Positions 36,629 to 45,873 of a DNA stretch of 64,000 nucleotides are shown piece by piece. The stretch is taken from the NCBI RefSeq assembly GCF_024509055.1, contig NZ_JANINM010000022.1:1-64000 (forward strand), given 5' to 3'. A program made the translations under genes and the position numbers. Every line of letters begins with the position of its first letter. Positions within the stretch are counted from its first letter, which is position 1. A model generated the notes under the pieces. It was not told the DNA's origin. It worked only from the letters and a program-made list of their open reading frames with translations, and did no database searches. Source of the DNA: Mesorhizobium sp. GTDB lineage: Bacteria > Pseudomonadota > Alphaproteobacteria > Rhizobiales > Rhizobiaceae.

Positions 36629-37936
36629 TCACGAGCGCAGATTTTCCCGGAACGTCCTGCCGGTGTAGTCCCGACGGTAGATGCCGCGACGCTGCAGTTC
36701 GGGCACCACCGACTTCACGAACTGGTAGAACGATCCGGGGGTGATGGACGGGCAGATAACGAAGCCGTCGCAGGCCTCGGCCTCGAACAACTCGTGGATG
36801 TGATCGGCGATCATCATCGGCGTGCCGACAAGCTGCGGCGACATCTGCGTGGTCCCGTACTGGTGGCCGGCGTCGCGCAGCGTCTTGCCCTTGCCGCCGC
36901 TCATGATGATATCGAAGACGCCGCGCGCGCCCTGCGTGATCTCCATCTCGCTCAGCGGCTGGTCCATCGGGAAGCCGGACAGGTCGATGCCGATATGGTT
37001 CGACATCTCGGAAAGGCCAAGCTCGGCATTGGCGAGGGAGTCGATGTACTCAGCCCGCTCGCGTGCGATCGATTCCGTTTCGCCGATGACGATGTCGGTC
37101 GCCGGCAGGATCGCGCAGTGCGAAGGATCGCGCCCGGTATTGGCAACGCGATCTTTCACATCGCGATAGAAGGCCTGCATGTCGGGCTTGTTGTTCTGGA
37201 GCGTGAAGACGATCTCGGCCCAGCGCGCGGCGAACTGGCGCCCGCGCTCCGAAGACCCCGCCTGCATCAGCACAGGGCTGCCCTGCGGAGAATGCGGCGT
37301 CATCAGCGGGCCGCGCGTCTTCACATATTTGCCGGCGTAGTTGGCGTACTGGACCTTCGAAGGATCGCCGAAAATACCTGCCTGCCGGTCGAGCACCAGC
37401 GCGTCCGGTCCCCAGCTGTTCCAGAGCGCCGTGCAGGCCTCGACGACCTCGTCGGCGTGGTCATAGCGCTGCGCCTTGTCCAGCAGCCGGTCCATGCCGT
37501 AATTCTGCGCCTCGCGATCGGTCGCGGAAGTCACGATGTTCCAGGCCGCCCTGCCGCCGCTGATATGGTCGAGTGAGGCAAAAGCGCGGGCGATGTGGAA
37601 CGGGTGATAGAGCGAGGTCGACATCGTCGCCGACAGGCCGATGTGATTGGTCACCCGCGCCATCGCCGTCAGCATCTGCATCGGATCGAGCATGCACATA
37701 TGCCCGCCATATTTGATGCAGGGGTCGAATACGCTGCCATAGGTGTCGTAGAGCGTCTGGACATCGACGAAGAAGAGACCGTCGAACTTTCCGTCCTCGA
37801 GGATGCGCGCGATATTCTCGTAGCGGGTCGGGTTCAGGAAGTCCATCCCGTCGCTTTCGTCATGACGCCAGCTTCCATTGTTGTGCCACGACGGCCCGAT
37901 CGTGCAATAACCTACGAAGTGTAGCTGACGTCCCAT
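36629..37936 (-). CDS. FMN-dependent monooxygenase, NtaA/SnaA/DszA class (second copy)
   Basis: A 435-residue luciferase-like monooxygenase related to the copy at 29350; shared motifs include GSWRHDESDGMDFLNPTRYENIAR, FDGLFFVDVQ, STSLYHPFHIARAFASLDHIS and LRRDYTGRTFREN-like C-terminal segments. It uses FMNH2 and O2, probably supplied by the reductase at 32871. ATG 37936 is preferred over GTG 37945. It precedes the split transketolase genes. The two monooxygenases likely act on different but related substrates. Confidence 0.92.
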   Translation of the reverse strand: MGRQLHFVGYCTIGPSWHNNGSWRHDESDGMDFLNPTRYENIARILEDGKFDGLFFVDVQTLYDTYGSVFDPCIKYGGHMCMLDPMQMLTAMARVTNHIGLSATMSTSLYHPFHIARAFASLDHISGGRAAWNIVTSATDREAQNYGMDRLLDKAQRYDHADEVVEACTALWNSWGPDALVLDRQAGIFGDPSKVQYANYAGKYVKTRGPLMTPHSPQGSPVLMQAGSSERGRQFAARWAEIVFTLQNNKPDMQAFYRDVKDRVANTGRDPSHCAILPATDIVIGETESIARERAEYIDSLANAELGLSEMSNHIGIDLSGFPMDQPLSEMEITQGARGVFDIIMSGGKGKTLRDAGHQYGTTQMSPQLVGTPMMIADHIHELFEAEACDGFVICPSITPGSFYQFVKSVVPELQRRGIYRRDYTGRTFRENLRS

Positions 37937-38144
37937 TGAACTCACCCAAAATCCACCCGTGCCGGGCCTGAAGGAAGTGCCTGACGCACCGCGGCGGCCT
38001 GCTCGCTGCGAAAGAAACTTTTATGCGTGACAGCATCACGCCGCTTGCACAGCTGTTTCGTCGAAGCGCTACAAATCCGTAGGCCTACGTCTGCTTCTTG
38101 CACTCTGACGCCATGCCGTACACTGGCAAAAACCTTTGGATTGA

Positions 38145-38159
38145 ATAACCTTTCGTTAT
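38145..38159. promoter_or_regulatory. ATAAC-N5-GTTAT inverted repeat upstream of the second monooxygenase
   Basis: A perfect 5-bp dyad with 5-nt spacer, roughly the architecture of LysR-type binding sites, about 210 nt upstream of the monooxygenase start and 34 nt before the end of the preceding intergenic space next to the CoA-transferase stop. Confidence 0.35.
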
Positions 38160-38192
38160 GCTACGAAGAGCAAGGAGGCTTGCGCCGCGCCG

Positions 38193-39446
38193 TCAGGCGA
38201 CGGAAGGCGAATATTGGCGCACGATGCCCTGGCTTATGAGCCTTTCGACCTCCTCGGGGGCATAGCCAAGCACCTCCGAGAGCACGGCGGCCGTATCCTC
38301 GCCGAGCATGGGCGGGGCCTTGTATGCGGCGCCGCGCTGCGCGCCGAGCCCCTGTGCCGGCCTGACCAGCGAGACCGGTCCGAGATGCTGGCTGTGCAAA
38401 GTCTGCACCACGTCACGGGCCTTGACCGTAGGGCTTTCGAAGGCCTCCGGCACCGACTTGACCTCACCCGCCGGAACGCTGTGGCGCAGGCAGGCCTCCA
38501 TCCAATGGTGCCTTGTATCGGAGCGGAACGCCTGGCTGAGCCTGGCGAGCAGGCTTTCGCGATTGAGCGCACGCGCCGCCGCCGTCTTGTAGAGAGGGTC
38601 GTTGGCAAGCTCGGGCATGCTGACGACCTTTTCGCACAGGGCGGTGAACTGCTTATCGTTGCCCACGGCCAGCGCGAAGCTGCCATCCGAGCACTCACAG
38701 ATCTGGTAGGGCACGACCGTCGGATGGGCATTGCCATAACGGCGCGGAATGACACCCGCGTTCAGGTAGCCGCTGCCGACATTGATCAAGGTGTTCAGCG
38801 CGCATTCCAGCAGCGATACGTCGATATACTGCCCCTGGCCGGTTTCCCGGCGCTGATAGAGCGCGGCCAGCACCGACTGCACGGAAACCATGCCGGCGAT
38901 GATGTCCGTCATCGCAACGCCAATGCGCTGCGGCTCGCCGTCGACGGGACCGGTGATCGACATCAGGCCACTCTCGGCCTGGACGACGAAATCGTATCCG
39001 GGCCGATCCCATTCGGGGCCGGTCTGCCCGTAGCCGGAGATCGAGCAGTAGATGATACCCGGGTTGAAGGCCTTCAGCGTCTCATAGTCGATCTTCAGCC
39101 GCTGAACCGTGCCGGCGCGGAAGTTCTCGATGACCACGTCGGCCTTGGCAGCCAGACGATGGATGATCTCATGTCCCTTGGGATGCTTGATGTCGACAGC
39201 GATGCTGGATTTGCCGCGATTTGCGCAAAGGTAGTAGGTGCTGACGCCCTTGTAGCTCGGCACCGACCACGCGCGCGTGTCGTCGCCGCCGTCGATGTTC
39301 TCGATCTTCCAGACCTCGGCGCCGAGATCCGCCAGGGACATGGTGGCCCAAGGACCGGCCAGCACACGGGAAAGGTCCAGCACCTTGATGCCTGCCAGCG
39401 GCAAGCCCGCTGAGGCTTCGCCCGCAGGCCTAACGGATTCCGACAT
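38193..39446 (-). CDS. Family III CoA-transferase (CaiB/BaiF type)
   Basis: A 417-residue family III CoA-transferase that moves CoA between carboxylic acids, activating a substrate acid. The catalytic aspartate is Asp152 in [19 protein letters not shown]; other signatures are [29 protein letters not shown] and ENFRAGTV. It is the last gene of the peptide-type ABC operon (dppB-C-D-F order), so the imported acid is probably activated directly after uptake. The downstream steps are likely the acyl-CoA dehydrogenase at 45874 and the hydratase operon at 12456, joined by the shared IclR-like operator. Confidence 0.93.
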   Translation of the reverse strand: MSESVRPAGEASAGLPLAGIKVLDLSRVLAGPWATMSLADLGAEVWKIENIDGGDDTRAWSVPSYKGVSTYYLCANRGKSSIAVDIKHPKGHEIIHRLAAKADVVIENFRAGTVQRLKIDYETLKAFNPGIIYCSISGYGQTGPEWDRPGYDFVVQAESGLMSITGPVDGEPQRIGVAMTDIIAGMVSVQSVLAALYQRRETGQGQYIDVSLLECALNTLINVGSGYLNAGVIPRRYGNAHPTVVPYQICECSDGSFALAVGNDKQFTALCEKVVSMPELANDPLYKTAAARALNRESLLARLSQAFRSDTRHHWMEACLRHSVPAGEVKSVPEAFESPTVKARDVVQTLHSQHLGPVSLVRPAQGLGAQRGAAYKAPPMLGEDTAAVLSEVLGYAPEEVERLISQGIVRQYSPSVA

Positions 39447-39476
39447 AGGTTCTTGCTTCCTTGCTCTAGCTTGTAC

Positions 39477-40511
39477 TCAGGCCGTCAATCCGACGCCCGT
39501 CGGGCCTGGGAAATGGCATGCCGCATAGTGGCCGGGTTCGACCTCCACGAGCGGAGTCGTCGCTTCGGCGCATTTGTCCTGCGCCTTGAAACACCGGGTC
39601 CGGAACGGACAGCCCGATGGCGGGTTGATGGGGCTTGGCACATCCCCCTTCAACAGTATCTGCTTGCGTCCGCGTTCGAGATCCGGGTCGGCGACCGGCA
39701 CCGCCGACATCAGCGCCTGCGAATAGGGATGCAGCGGCCGCTCATAGAGCTTTTCCGCCGGCGCCACCTCGACAAAGCGGCCGAGATACATCACCGCGAC
39801 CTTGTGCGAGATGTGGCGCACGACGGACAGGTCATGCGCGATGAAGACGTAAGCGGTCCGCATCCTTTCCTGTATTTCCTGGAGCAGATTGAGCACGCCG
39901 GCCTGCACCGACACGTCGAGCGCCGAGACCGGTTCGTCCAGGACGAGCACTTCCGGCTTCAATGCCAAAGCGCGGGCAATGACCACGCGTTGACGCTGGC
40001 CGCCCGACAATTGATGCGGATAGCGCCGGCCATGCGCGGCGCTGAGGCTGACGAGATCGAGCATCTCCAGCACGCGCTCGCGCCTTTGCGCGCTGCTCAT
40101 CGTGGTTATGCGCAACGGCTCGGCGATGCTGTCCTCGACGCGCATACGCGGATGCAGCGAGCCATACGGATCCTGGAAGACCAGTTGAAGGTGTCGGCGC
40201 ATGTCGCGCATCTGCTGGGGGCCGAGCGAGACGACATCTACGCCGTTCACGCTCACGCTACCGGATGTCGGCTCGATCAAACGCAGCAGGCATCGGCCAA
40301 GGGTCGACTTGCCGCAACCGGATTCCCCAACCAGCCCCAGCGTCTCGCCAGGCTTCAGGTCGAAGGAGATGTCCGTGACGGCCTTCAACTGGGCGACTTC
40401 CCGGCGGACAAGGGTGCCGCCCATGATCGGAAAAGTCTTCGACAAATTGCGAACCGATAGGGCGACGCCCTCGCCGGACACGGCCTGCTTGTTGATCAAT
40501 GTATCAGCCAT
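39477..40511 (-). CDS. Oligopeptide-type ABC ATPase (DppF type)
   Basis: A 344-residue ATPase with Walker [10 protein letters not shown], signature [14 protein letters not shown], Walker [15 protein letters not shown] and the C-terminal oligopeptide-transporter extension with its Cys-rich [17 protein letters not shown] 40511 overlaps the end of the DppD-type gene by 8 nt; the longer frame to 40691 is not supported. It pairs with DppD in the importer whose permeases are encoded upstream. Confidence 0.93.
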   Translation of the reverse strand: MADTLINKQAVSGEGVALSVRNLSKTFPIMGGTLVRREVAQLKAVTDISFDLKPGETLGLVGESGCGKSTLGRCLLRLIEPTSGSVSVNGVDVVSLGPQQMRDMRRHLQLVFQDPYGSLHPRMRVEDSIAEPLRITTMSSAQRRERVLEMLDLVSLSAAHGRRYPHQLSGGQRQRVVIARALALKPEVLVLDEPVSALDVSVQAGVLNLLQEIQERMRTAYVFIAHDLSVVRHISHKVAVMYLGRFVEVAPAEKLYERPLHPYSQALMSAVPVADPDLERGRKQILLKGDVPSPINPPSGCPFRTRCFKAQDKCAEATTPLVEVEPGHYAACHFPGPTGVGLTA

Positions 40512-41559
40512 TGCTGTGCTCTTTCGCAAGCGCCGCACGGTCGGCGCCGCCCCATGACGGCAGGCTCTCGGCGAAGTGACAGGCCGCCCGGTGGCGGCCG
40601 AGCTCGACGACCGGAGGGGCGGCCTTGCGACAGATGTCCTGGGCGAAGCTGCAACGCGGATGGAAGGCGCAGCCCTCCGGCAGCGCGCCAAGCATCGGCG
40701 GCGCGCCGGGGATCGAATAGAGTTTCTCCTTCGAGGCCGTCAGCTTCGGGATCGAGTCGATCAGGCCCCGCGTATAAGGATGGCGGGGATTGGCGAAGAG
40801 CTCGCGCACTTCGGCCTCCTCGACCACCAGCCCCGCATAGATGACCGCGACCCGATCCGCATGCCCGGCGACGACGCCGAGGTCATGCGTGATCAGGATG
40901 AGCGCCAGCCCGAGCTTTTCCTTGAGCTCGCGCAACATGCGCATGATCTGGGCCTGCACGGTGACGTCGAGCGCCGTCGTCGGCTCGTCCGCTACCAGCA
41001 GTTCGGGATTGTTGGCGACCGCCATGGCGATCATGACGCGCTGGCGCATGCCGCCGGAAAACTCGTGCGGATACTGGTTGATCCGGCGATCCGGTTGCGG
41101 AATGGCGACAAGCTGCAGGAGCTCGAGCACCCGCTCGGTCGCCTTCGCCTTGCCCATGCCCCTGTTGTGGAGGAGAAGCGCCTCACGGATCTGGTCGCCA
41201 ACCGTCATCACCGGATTGAGCGATGACAGCGGATCCTGGAAGATCATGCTGATCTCGGCGCCTCGCAGCGCGCGCATGTCCCGACGCGGACGGCCCACGA
41301 GCTCCTGGCCCTTGAACACGACGGAACCTGTGACGATCGCGTTGCGTGCCTGCAACCCGAGCGACGCAAGCATGCCGAGGGATTTGCCCGACCCGGACTC
41401 GCCGACAATGCCCAGGACCTCGCCCTTGGAGAGTTCGATGTCGAGGCCGCGCACCGCCGGCAACACGCGGTCCCGCGACGCGAAGCCGACTTTGAGGTCG
41501 CGAATGCGCAGCAACGGTTCACCGGCGGCCTTTTGGCTGGTAACTTCGGCCGCGCTCAT
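40504..41559 (-). CDS. Oligopeptide-type ABC ATPase (DppD type)
   Basis: A 351-residue ATPase with Walker A GESGSGKS, signature [14 protein letters not shown], Walker [15 protein letters not shown] and the family C-terminal motif [16 protein letters not shown]. The start overlaps the permease stop by 4 nt, indicating translational coupling through the operon. Confidence 0.94.
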   Translation of the reverse strand: MSAAEVTSQKAAGEPLLRIRDLKVGFASRDRVLPAVRGLDIELSKGEVLGIVGESGSGKSLGMLASLGLQARNAIVTGSVVFKGQELVGRPRRDMRALRGAEISMIFQDPLSSLNPVMTVGDQIREALLLHNRGMGKAKATERVLELLQLVAIPQPDRRINQYPHEFSGGMRQRVMIAMAVANNPELLVADEPTTALDVTVQAQIMRMLRELKEKLGLALILITHDLGVVAGHADRVAVIYAGLVVEEAEVRELFANPRHPYTRGLIDSIPKLTASKEKLYSIPGAPPMLGALPEGCAFHPRCSFAQDICRKAAPPVVELGRHRAACHFAESLPSWGGADRAALAKEHSNG

Positions 41560-42404
41560 TTGGACGACCTCGGGTCAAAGTAATCGCGCAGGCCGTCACC
41601 TATGAAGTTGAAGCCGAGGACGACGGTCAGGATGGCCATGCCCGGCCCGAACGCGATCCACCAGCTGTAGAAGAACGTCGCGCCGTCGGAGATCATCGCG
41701 CCCCATTCGGGCGTCGGCGGCGTGGCGCCGAGGCCGATGAAGGAAAGCGACGCGGCGAGCAGGATCACCTGGCCGAGATCCATCGTCGCACTGACGAGAA
41801 TGGGCGTCCAGCACAGCGGCAGGATGTGCTTGGTGAGAATACGGAAATGGCCGGCGCCGGCTGCGACCGCGGCCTCGACATGCTCGCGCTCACGCACTTC
41901 GAGCACCTGGGCGCGCATCAGGCGGGCATAGACCGGCCACCAGACGACCACCATGGCGATCGCTGCGTTGCCCAGGCCCGGCCCGAGGGAAGCCGCGACG
42001 GCCATTGCCAGCAGGATCGGAGGAAAGGAAAGGGTGATGTCGACCAGCCGCATGATGGCGGCACCGATGAAACCGCCCTTGTAGCCGGAAATGGCGCCCG
42101 CGGCCGATCCGATCACCACGGCGCTGACCACGACCAGAAGCGCTATCGGCAGCGAATGCTGCGCGCCATGGATGGTGCGCGAAAGCACGTCACGACCAAG
42201 CGCGTCCGTCCCCAGCAGGTAGGTCGAGTTCGGCGCCTGCAACCGCCGGCCCGCGAGTGTGAGTGGGTCATAAGGCGCAAGCCATGTCGGAAACAGGGTG
42301 GCGACGAGCCAGAAGAGCACGACGACGCCACCGACCACGAAAGCGGGCGAGGCCCATTCAGGAAGGCGAAAGCGTGCCGATGGCGAGGCTTGAACCGAAG
42401 ACAT
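41556..42404 (-). CDS. Oligopeptide-type ABC permease (DppC type)
   Basis: A 282-residue inner-membrane permease with the DppC-type N-terminal helix, the periplasmic LLGTDALGRDVLSRTIHGAQHSL motif and the coupling loop AAVAAGAGHFRILTKHILP. Three close starts exist (GTG 42411-42413, ATG 42410, ATG 42404); ATG 42404 has the best distance from GAGG. It forms the channel with the DppB-type protein. Confidence 0.92.
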   Translation of the reverse strand: MSSVQASPSARFRLPEWASPAFVVGGVVVLFWLVATLFPTWLAPYDPLTLAGRRLQAPNSTYLLGTDALGRDVLSRTIHGAQHSLPIALLVVVSAVVIGSAAGAISGYKGGFIGAAIMRLVDITLSFPPILLAMAVAASLGPGLGNAAIAMVVVWWPVYARLMRAQVLEVREREHVEAAVAAGAGHFRILTKHILPLCWTPILVSATMDLGQVILLAASLSFIGLGATPPTPEWGAMISDGATFFYSWWIAFGPGMAILTVVLGFNFIGDGLRDYFDPRSSK

Positions 42405-42415
42405 CTGCATCACCC

Positions 42416-43429
42416 TCAGTTCAGGCGCACGCGCGGATTGGCCAGCACATAGGCGATATCCGTGAGCAGATTGGTGATGAGGAACATCACGCCGCCGACG
42501 ATCGTGACGCCGATGATCGCCGGGAAATCCAGCGAACGCGCCGCGGTCACGGCGTAGCTTCCCATTCCTGGCCAGGCGAAGACCGCCTCGGTGAGCACCG
42601 CGCCGGTGATGAGATAGGCGAACGAATAGCTGATCACCGTCAGCACCGGGACCAAGATGTTGCGGAAGGCGTGGCGCAGCACGACACGCAACTCACCGGC
42701 CCCCTTGGCCCTGGCGGTGAGGATGAACTCGCGCTCCATCACCTCCAGCATGTTGGCGCGGACAAGGCGCGAAATCGTCCCTGCCACCGTCCAGCCGAGG
42801 ACGAGCGACGGCAGCACGAGGTGAGCGAGCGCGTCCTTGAAGGCGGCGAAGTTTCCGGCGAGCAGGGTATCGATGGTCATGAAACCGGTCACGACCGGTG
42901 GCGGCGACATCCTGGGGTCGATGCGGCCCGGCCCGGGCAATATCTGAAATTTGACCGACAGGAGGAAGAGAAGCGCAAGGCCCAGCCAGAAGATCGGGAC
43001 GGAGGAGCCGAAAAGGGAGAATATGCGCGCGCCTTGATCGATGGCGGTGTCGCGGTAATAGGCCGCGAGAAGACCGAACACGATGCCTATGACGCTGCCG
43101 ATGATCATTGCCGCAATCACCAGCTCGAAGGTCGCCGGCAGCCGCGCAACGAGATCGGCCGAGACCGGGCGGCGCGTGACGAAGGACGTCCCCATGTCGC
43201 CCTTCAGAAGGTTGCCTACATAGATCAGGTAACGCTCCGGCAAGGGACGATCGAGTCCCCAGCGCTGCCGGGCAGCCGCGACGATCTCGGGATTGTTCAT
43301 CTGCTGCTCGCTGACGACGGCCGTGAGCGGATCGCCCTTGGTTACCGCCGAAAGCAGGAACGCCATGGTGACGATGCCCAGCAATATGAAGGGCATCGCG
43401 ATGCTGCGCCTCAGAATGTAGTTCAGCAT
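42416..43429 (-). CDS. Oligopeptide-type ABC permease (DppB type)
   Basis: A 337-residue permease with the DppB start MLNYILRRSIAMPFILLG, the segment WGLDRPLPERYLIYVGNLLKGDMG and coupling loop EFILTARAKGAGELRVVLRHAFRN. It is the first gene of the five-gene operon dppB-C-D-F-like plus CoA-transferase, behind a promoter with TTGACT and CAATAT at 17-nt spacing. No binding protein is encoded in this operon; the best candidate is at 17008. Confidence 0.93.
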   Translation of the reverse strand: MLNYILRRSIAMPFILLGIVTMAFLLSAVTKGDPLTAVVSEQQMNNPEIVAAARQRWGLDRPLPERYLIYVGNLLKGDMGTSFVTRRPVSADLVARLPATFELVIAAMIIGSVIGIVFGLLAAYYRDTAIDQGARIFSLFGSSVPIFWLGLALLFLLSVKFQILPGPGRIDPRMSPPPVVTGFMTIDTLLAGNFAAFKDALAHLVLPSLVLGWTVAGTISRLVRANMLEVMEREFILTARAKGAGELRVVLRHAFRNILVPVLTVISYSFAYLITGAVLTEAVFAWPGMGSYAVTAARSLDFPAIIGVTIVGGVMFLITNLLTDIAYVLANPRVRLN

Positions 43430-43483
43430 CGGCCGTCTCTTGGCATTGCGCTCCGCACCTACCCCTGGAGTGAAAGTGCGGCG

Positions 43484-43512
43484 ATATTGACAAGGCTGAA
43501 AACACCAGTCAA
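43484..43512 (-). promoter_or_regulatory. Promoter of the dpp-like/CoA-transferase operon
   Basis: On the minus strand TTGACT (43512-43507) and CAATAT (43489-43484) are separated by 17 nt. The IclR-like palindrome lies just upstream of the -35 element, a position compatible with activation or with control of the divergent iclR promoter. Confidence 0.5.
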
Positions 43513-43518
43513 TAGAAA

Positions 43519-43533
43519 TGAAATTAAGTTCCA
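43519..43533. promoter_or_regulatory. IclR-type operator next to the regulator gene
   Basis: TGAAATT-A-AGTTCCA, one base different from the palindrome at 12419-12433, located between the divergent dppB-like operon and the IclR gene. Confidence 0.65.
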
Positions 43534-43638
43534 AATTTCGTACACAGCCTTTCGGGCGCTCTCCGCTCCTGACATAGTGGGGTTCCCGACGGCCCCGAAC
43601 GGGCCGGCAAAGGTCCCACCAAGCTGTTGGGAGGCAGC

Positions 43639-44496
43639 ATGAGAAAACGAAACAAACCCATCGTAGCGCCGTCGGACGAAGAGCTGGGCCAGCATGCCTC
43701 CGCCCTGGTGCGCGGGTTGCAGATCTTGCGCGCCTTCACGCCAGCGGACGTCACGCTCGGCAACCAGGAACTGATCGAGCGGACGGGCCTGCCCAAGGCC
43801 ACCATATCGCGCCTGACCTACACGCTGGTCGGCCTCGGCTACCTGATCTACGACCCACTGCTCGGTCGGTACAGCATCGGCCCCGCCACCGTTTCGCTCG
43901 GCTATTCGGGCCTGAGCAGCAGCGCGGTGATCTACATGGCCAAGCCGCTCATGCAGGCGCTTGCATTCGAGACCGGCGTCGCGGTGGCCATGGGCATGCG
44001 AGATGGGCTGGAAATGGTCTATGTCGCCAATTGCCGGCCGGAAACGCCTGTGACGCTCCGGCTGAATGTCGGCTCGCGCCTGCCGATATGGCAGACATCG
44101 ATGGGGCTCGCCTATCTGGCGGCCATGGAGGAATCGCTGCGCGAGCGGGTTATCCGCCAGCTGGTCGAGACCAATCCCAACGCAAAGGACAAGATCCTGC
44201 ACGCCATCGACAGCGGGCTTGAAAGCTACACCAAGCATGGCTTCGTCGGCTCGTTCGGGGATTGGTACAGCTACATCAACGCCGTCGGCGTGCCTTTCAG
44301 ACCCACCGACGGGTCGCAACTGGTGGCCATCACCTGCGGCGGTATCAAGGACCTCGCGCCGGTGGAGGCCTGCCTCTCCGTTTACGTCCCCAAGCTCAAA
44401 TCGCTGCTCGCGGAACTTCAGAGCCGTCTGATCGGCGCCGTTCCGCCGCCAATGGGCGAACCAACCGCGGCGACGCGGTCCGGCAACGAAGGATAA
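43639..44496 (+). CDS. IclR-family transcriptional regulator
   Basis: A 285-residue IclR regulator: N-terminal winged helix (ALVRGLQILRAFTPADVTLGNQELIERTGLPKATISRLTYTLVGLGYL) and a C-terminal effector domain with the family segments AVAMGMRDGLEMVYVANCR and SYINAVGVPF. ATG 43639 follows GGGAGG; the TTG at 43627 overlaps that site. It is the first gene of a unit with the AcoC-like and acyl-CoA dehydrogenase genes and is divergent from the permease operon. Two matching palindromes suggest it controls this region and the operon at 12456. Confidence 0.93.
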   Translation: MRKRNKPIVAPSDEELGQHASALVRGLQILRAFTPADVTLGNQELIERTGLPKATISRLTYTLVGLGYLIYDPLLGRYSIGPATVSLGYSGLSSSAVIYMAKPLMQALAFETGVAVAMGMRDGLEMVYVANCRPETPVTLRLNVGSRLPIWQTSMGLAYLAAMEESLRERVIRQLVETNPNAKDKILHAIDSGLESYTKHGFVGSFGDWYSYINAVGVPFRPTDGSQLVAITCGGIKDLAPVEACLSVYVPKLKSLLAELQSRLIGAVPPPMGEPTAATRSGNEG

Positions 44497-44500
44497 TTTC

Positions 44501-45769
44501 ATGGCGACTGCCGTTGTCTTCCCGAAAGTCAGCCTCGAGACCGACGCCGGAACGATTTCGCGTTGGCTCAAGGAGGACGGGGCGGCGGTCAGCCAAGGCG
44601 AAGCCCTGTTCGAGATCGACAACGACAAGGCGGCGGTCGAGGTGGAGGCGCCGGCATCGGGCGTTATCTCTTATGTGCGCGGCGCGGGCGAAGAAGTGCA
44701 GGTCGGCGATGTCGTCGCCCATATCCTGCAAGCCAACGAGCAAGTGCCGGCGACCGCCGGCAAGCCGGCTGCAAAAGCGGCGCCGGTGGCAAATCATGCT
44801 AACGGCAAGGCCGAAGCGGTACAGCGCAACCCATCTTCCGATCGCATCGTCGCAACGCCGCTGGCGAGGCGCATTGCGGAGCAGCAGCAGATTGACCTAC
44901 GGGGCATTCGCGGCTCCGGGCCTAGAGGGCGCATCCAGAAGCGCGACGTCATCGATCTGCCGGTCGCGGCACCAAGACCGCTCGCACCAGTGGGCGACTC
45001 GTCGCTCAACGCGGTTTGGCTGCAGAAGGACGGCCCCGGCACGCTTGTCGCCCTGCATGGCTTTGCCTCCGACCATAACGCCTGGCGCGGCCTGCTCGCC
45101 GCCGGCCGGCCGAGAGCGCGGATGCTGGCCGTCGACCTGCCAGGACATGGACGATCGTTGAAGACAATCCCGAAAGACCTCGACACGATCTGCGCTATGG
45201 TCGAGCAGCGTTTGGCCGCCGAAAGTATAGACGAAGCCACCTTCGTCGCCCATTCCTTTGGCGCCGCCGTGGCAGCAAGGCTTGCCAACCGCGGCCTGGT
45301 CCGGATCAATTCGCTGTTGCTGATATCGCCGGCAGGGCTAGGCCCGGAAATCCGCCATCAGTTCATCAAGGGCTTCGTCGCCGCCAAGCAGCCGGCCAGC
45401 ATCCTGCCCTGGCTGCACGAATTGGTGTTCGATCACAGCCTCATCTCCGAGGCATTCGTCCGCAGCGTGGTCGAGCAACGCAAGGACGAAGCCATGTCCA
45501 ACGCCCTGGCCAGCCTGGCGGAACGCTATTTCTGCGACGGCACGCAGACCTTTTCGATCCGCCCAGACCTCGAGCGGCTTCGCATTCCGGTCCGCATCGC
45601 CTTCGGCATGCAAGACCGCATTATTCCGTTCGCCCATTGTCATTCGCTGCCAGGGCGGGTCGGCCTTCACGCTTTCCAGCAATGCGGTCACATGCCTTAT
45701 CTGGAGCAGCCGGAACTCACGCTCTCCATCGTCAACGAGATGTTGGCGCTCGGACGCGCCGATCACTGA
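44501..45769 (+). CDS. AcoC-like protein: lipoyl domain, E3-binding domain and alpha/beta hydrolase
   Basis: A 422-residue modular protein. Residues 1-78 are a biotinyl/lipoyl domain with the lipoylation site Lys43 in EIDNDKAAVEVEAP; residues 114-152 are a peripheral subunit-binding domain (RIVATPLARRIAEQQQIDLRGIRGSGPRGRI). Residues 170-418 form an alpha/beta hydrolase with Ser252 in AHSFG, an Asp in FGMQDRI and a His in CGHMPY, instead of the usual E2 acyltransferase domain. This layout is that of AcoC of some acetoin dehydrogenase complexes. It starts 5 nt after iclR and probably partners with the fused E1 at 14802. Confidence 0.92.
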   Translation: MATAVVFPKVSLETDAGTISRWLKEDGAAVSQGEALFEIDNDKAAVEVEAPASGVISYVRGAGEEVQVGDVVAHILQANEQVPATAGKPAAKAAPVANHANGKAEAVQRNPSSDRIVATPLARRIAEQQQIDLRGIRGSGPRGRIQKRDVIDLPVAAPRPLAPVGDSSLNAVWLQKDGPGTLVALHGFASDHNAWRGLLAAGRPRARMLAVDLPGHGRSLKTIPKDLDTICAMVEQRLAAESIDEATFVAHSFGAAVAARLANRGLVRINSLLLISPAGLGPEIRHQFIKGFVAAKQPASILPWLHELVFDHSLISEAFVRSVVEQRKDEAMSNALASLAERYFCDGTQTFSIRPDLERLRIPVRIAFGMQDRIIPFAHCHSLPGRVGLHAFQQCGHMPYLEQPELTLSIVNEMLALGRADH

Positions 45770-45873
45770 GCTGCCTCCCTCGCGGCGGCGCACGGCGATC
45801 GCAGACCCGGTTCCCATGGACCGGCGGACATAGCGCGCCGCAGAGCGCTGAAACGATAATTGTGAGACACCCG

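Noticed and set aside
38169..38183. Small GCAAG/CTTGC hairpin after the CoA-transferase gene
   Set aside because: Only 5 bp with no T-run; not strong enough to call a terminator.
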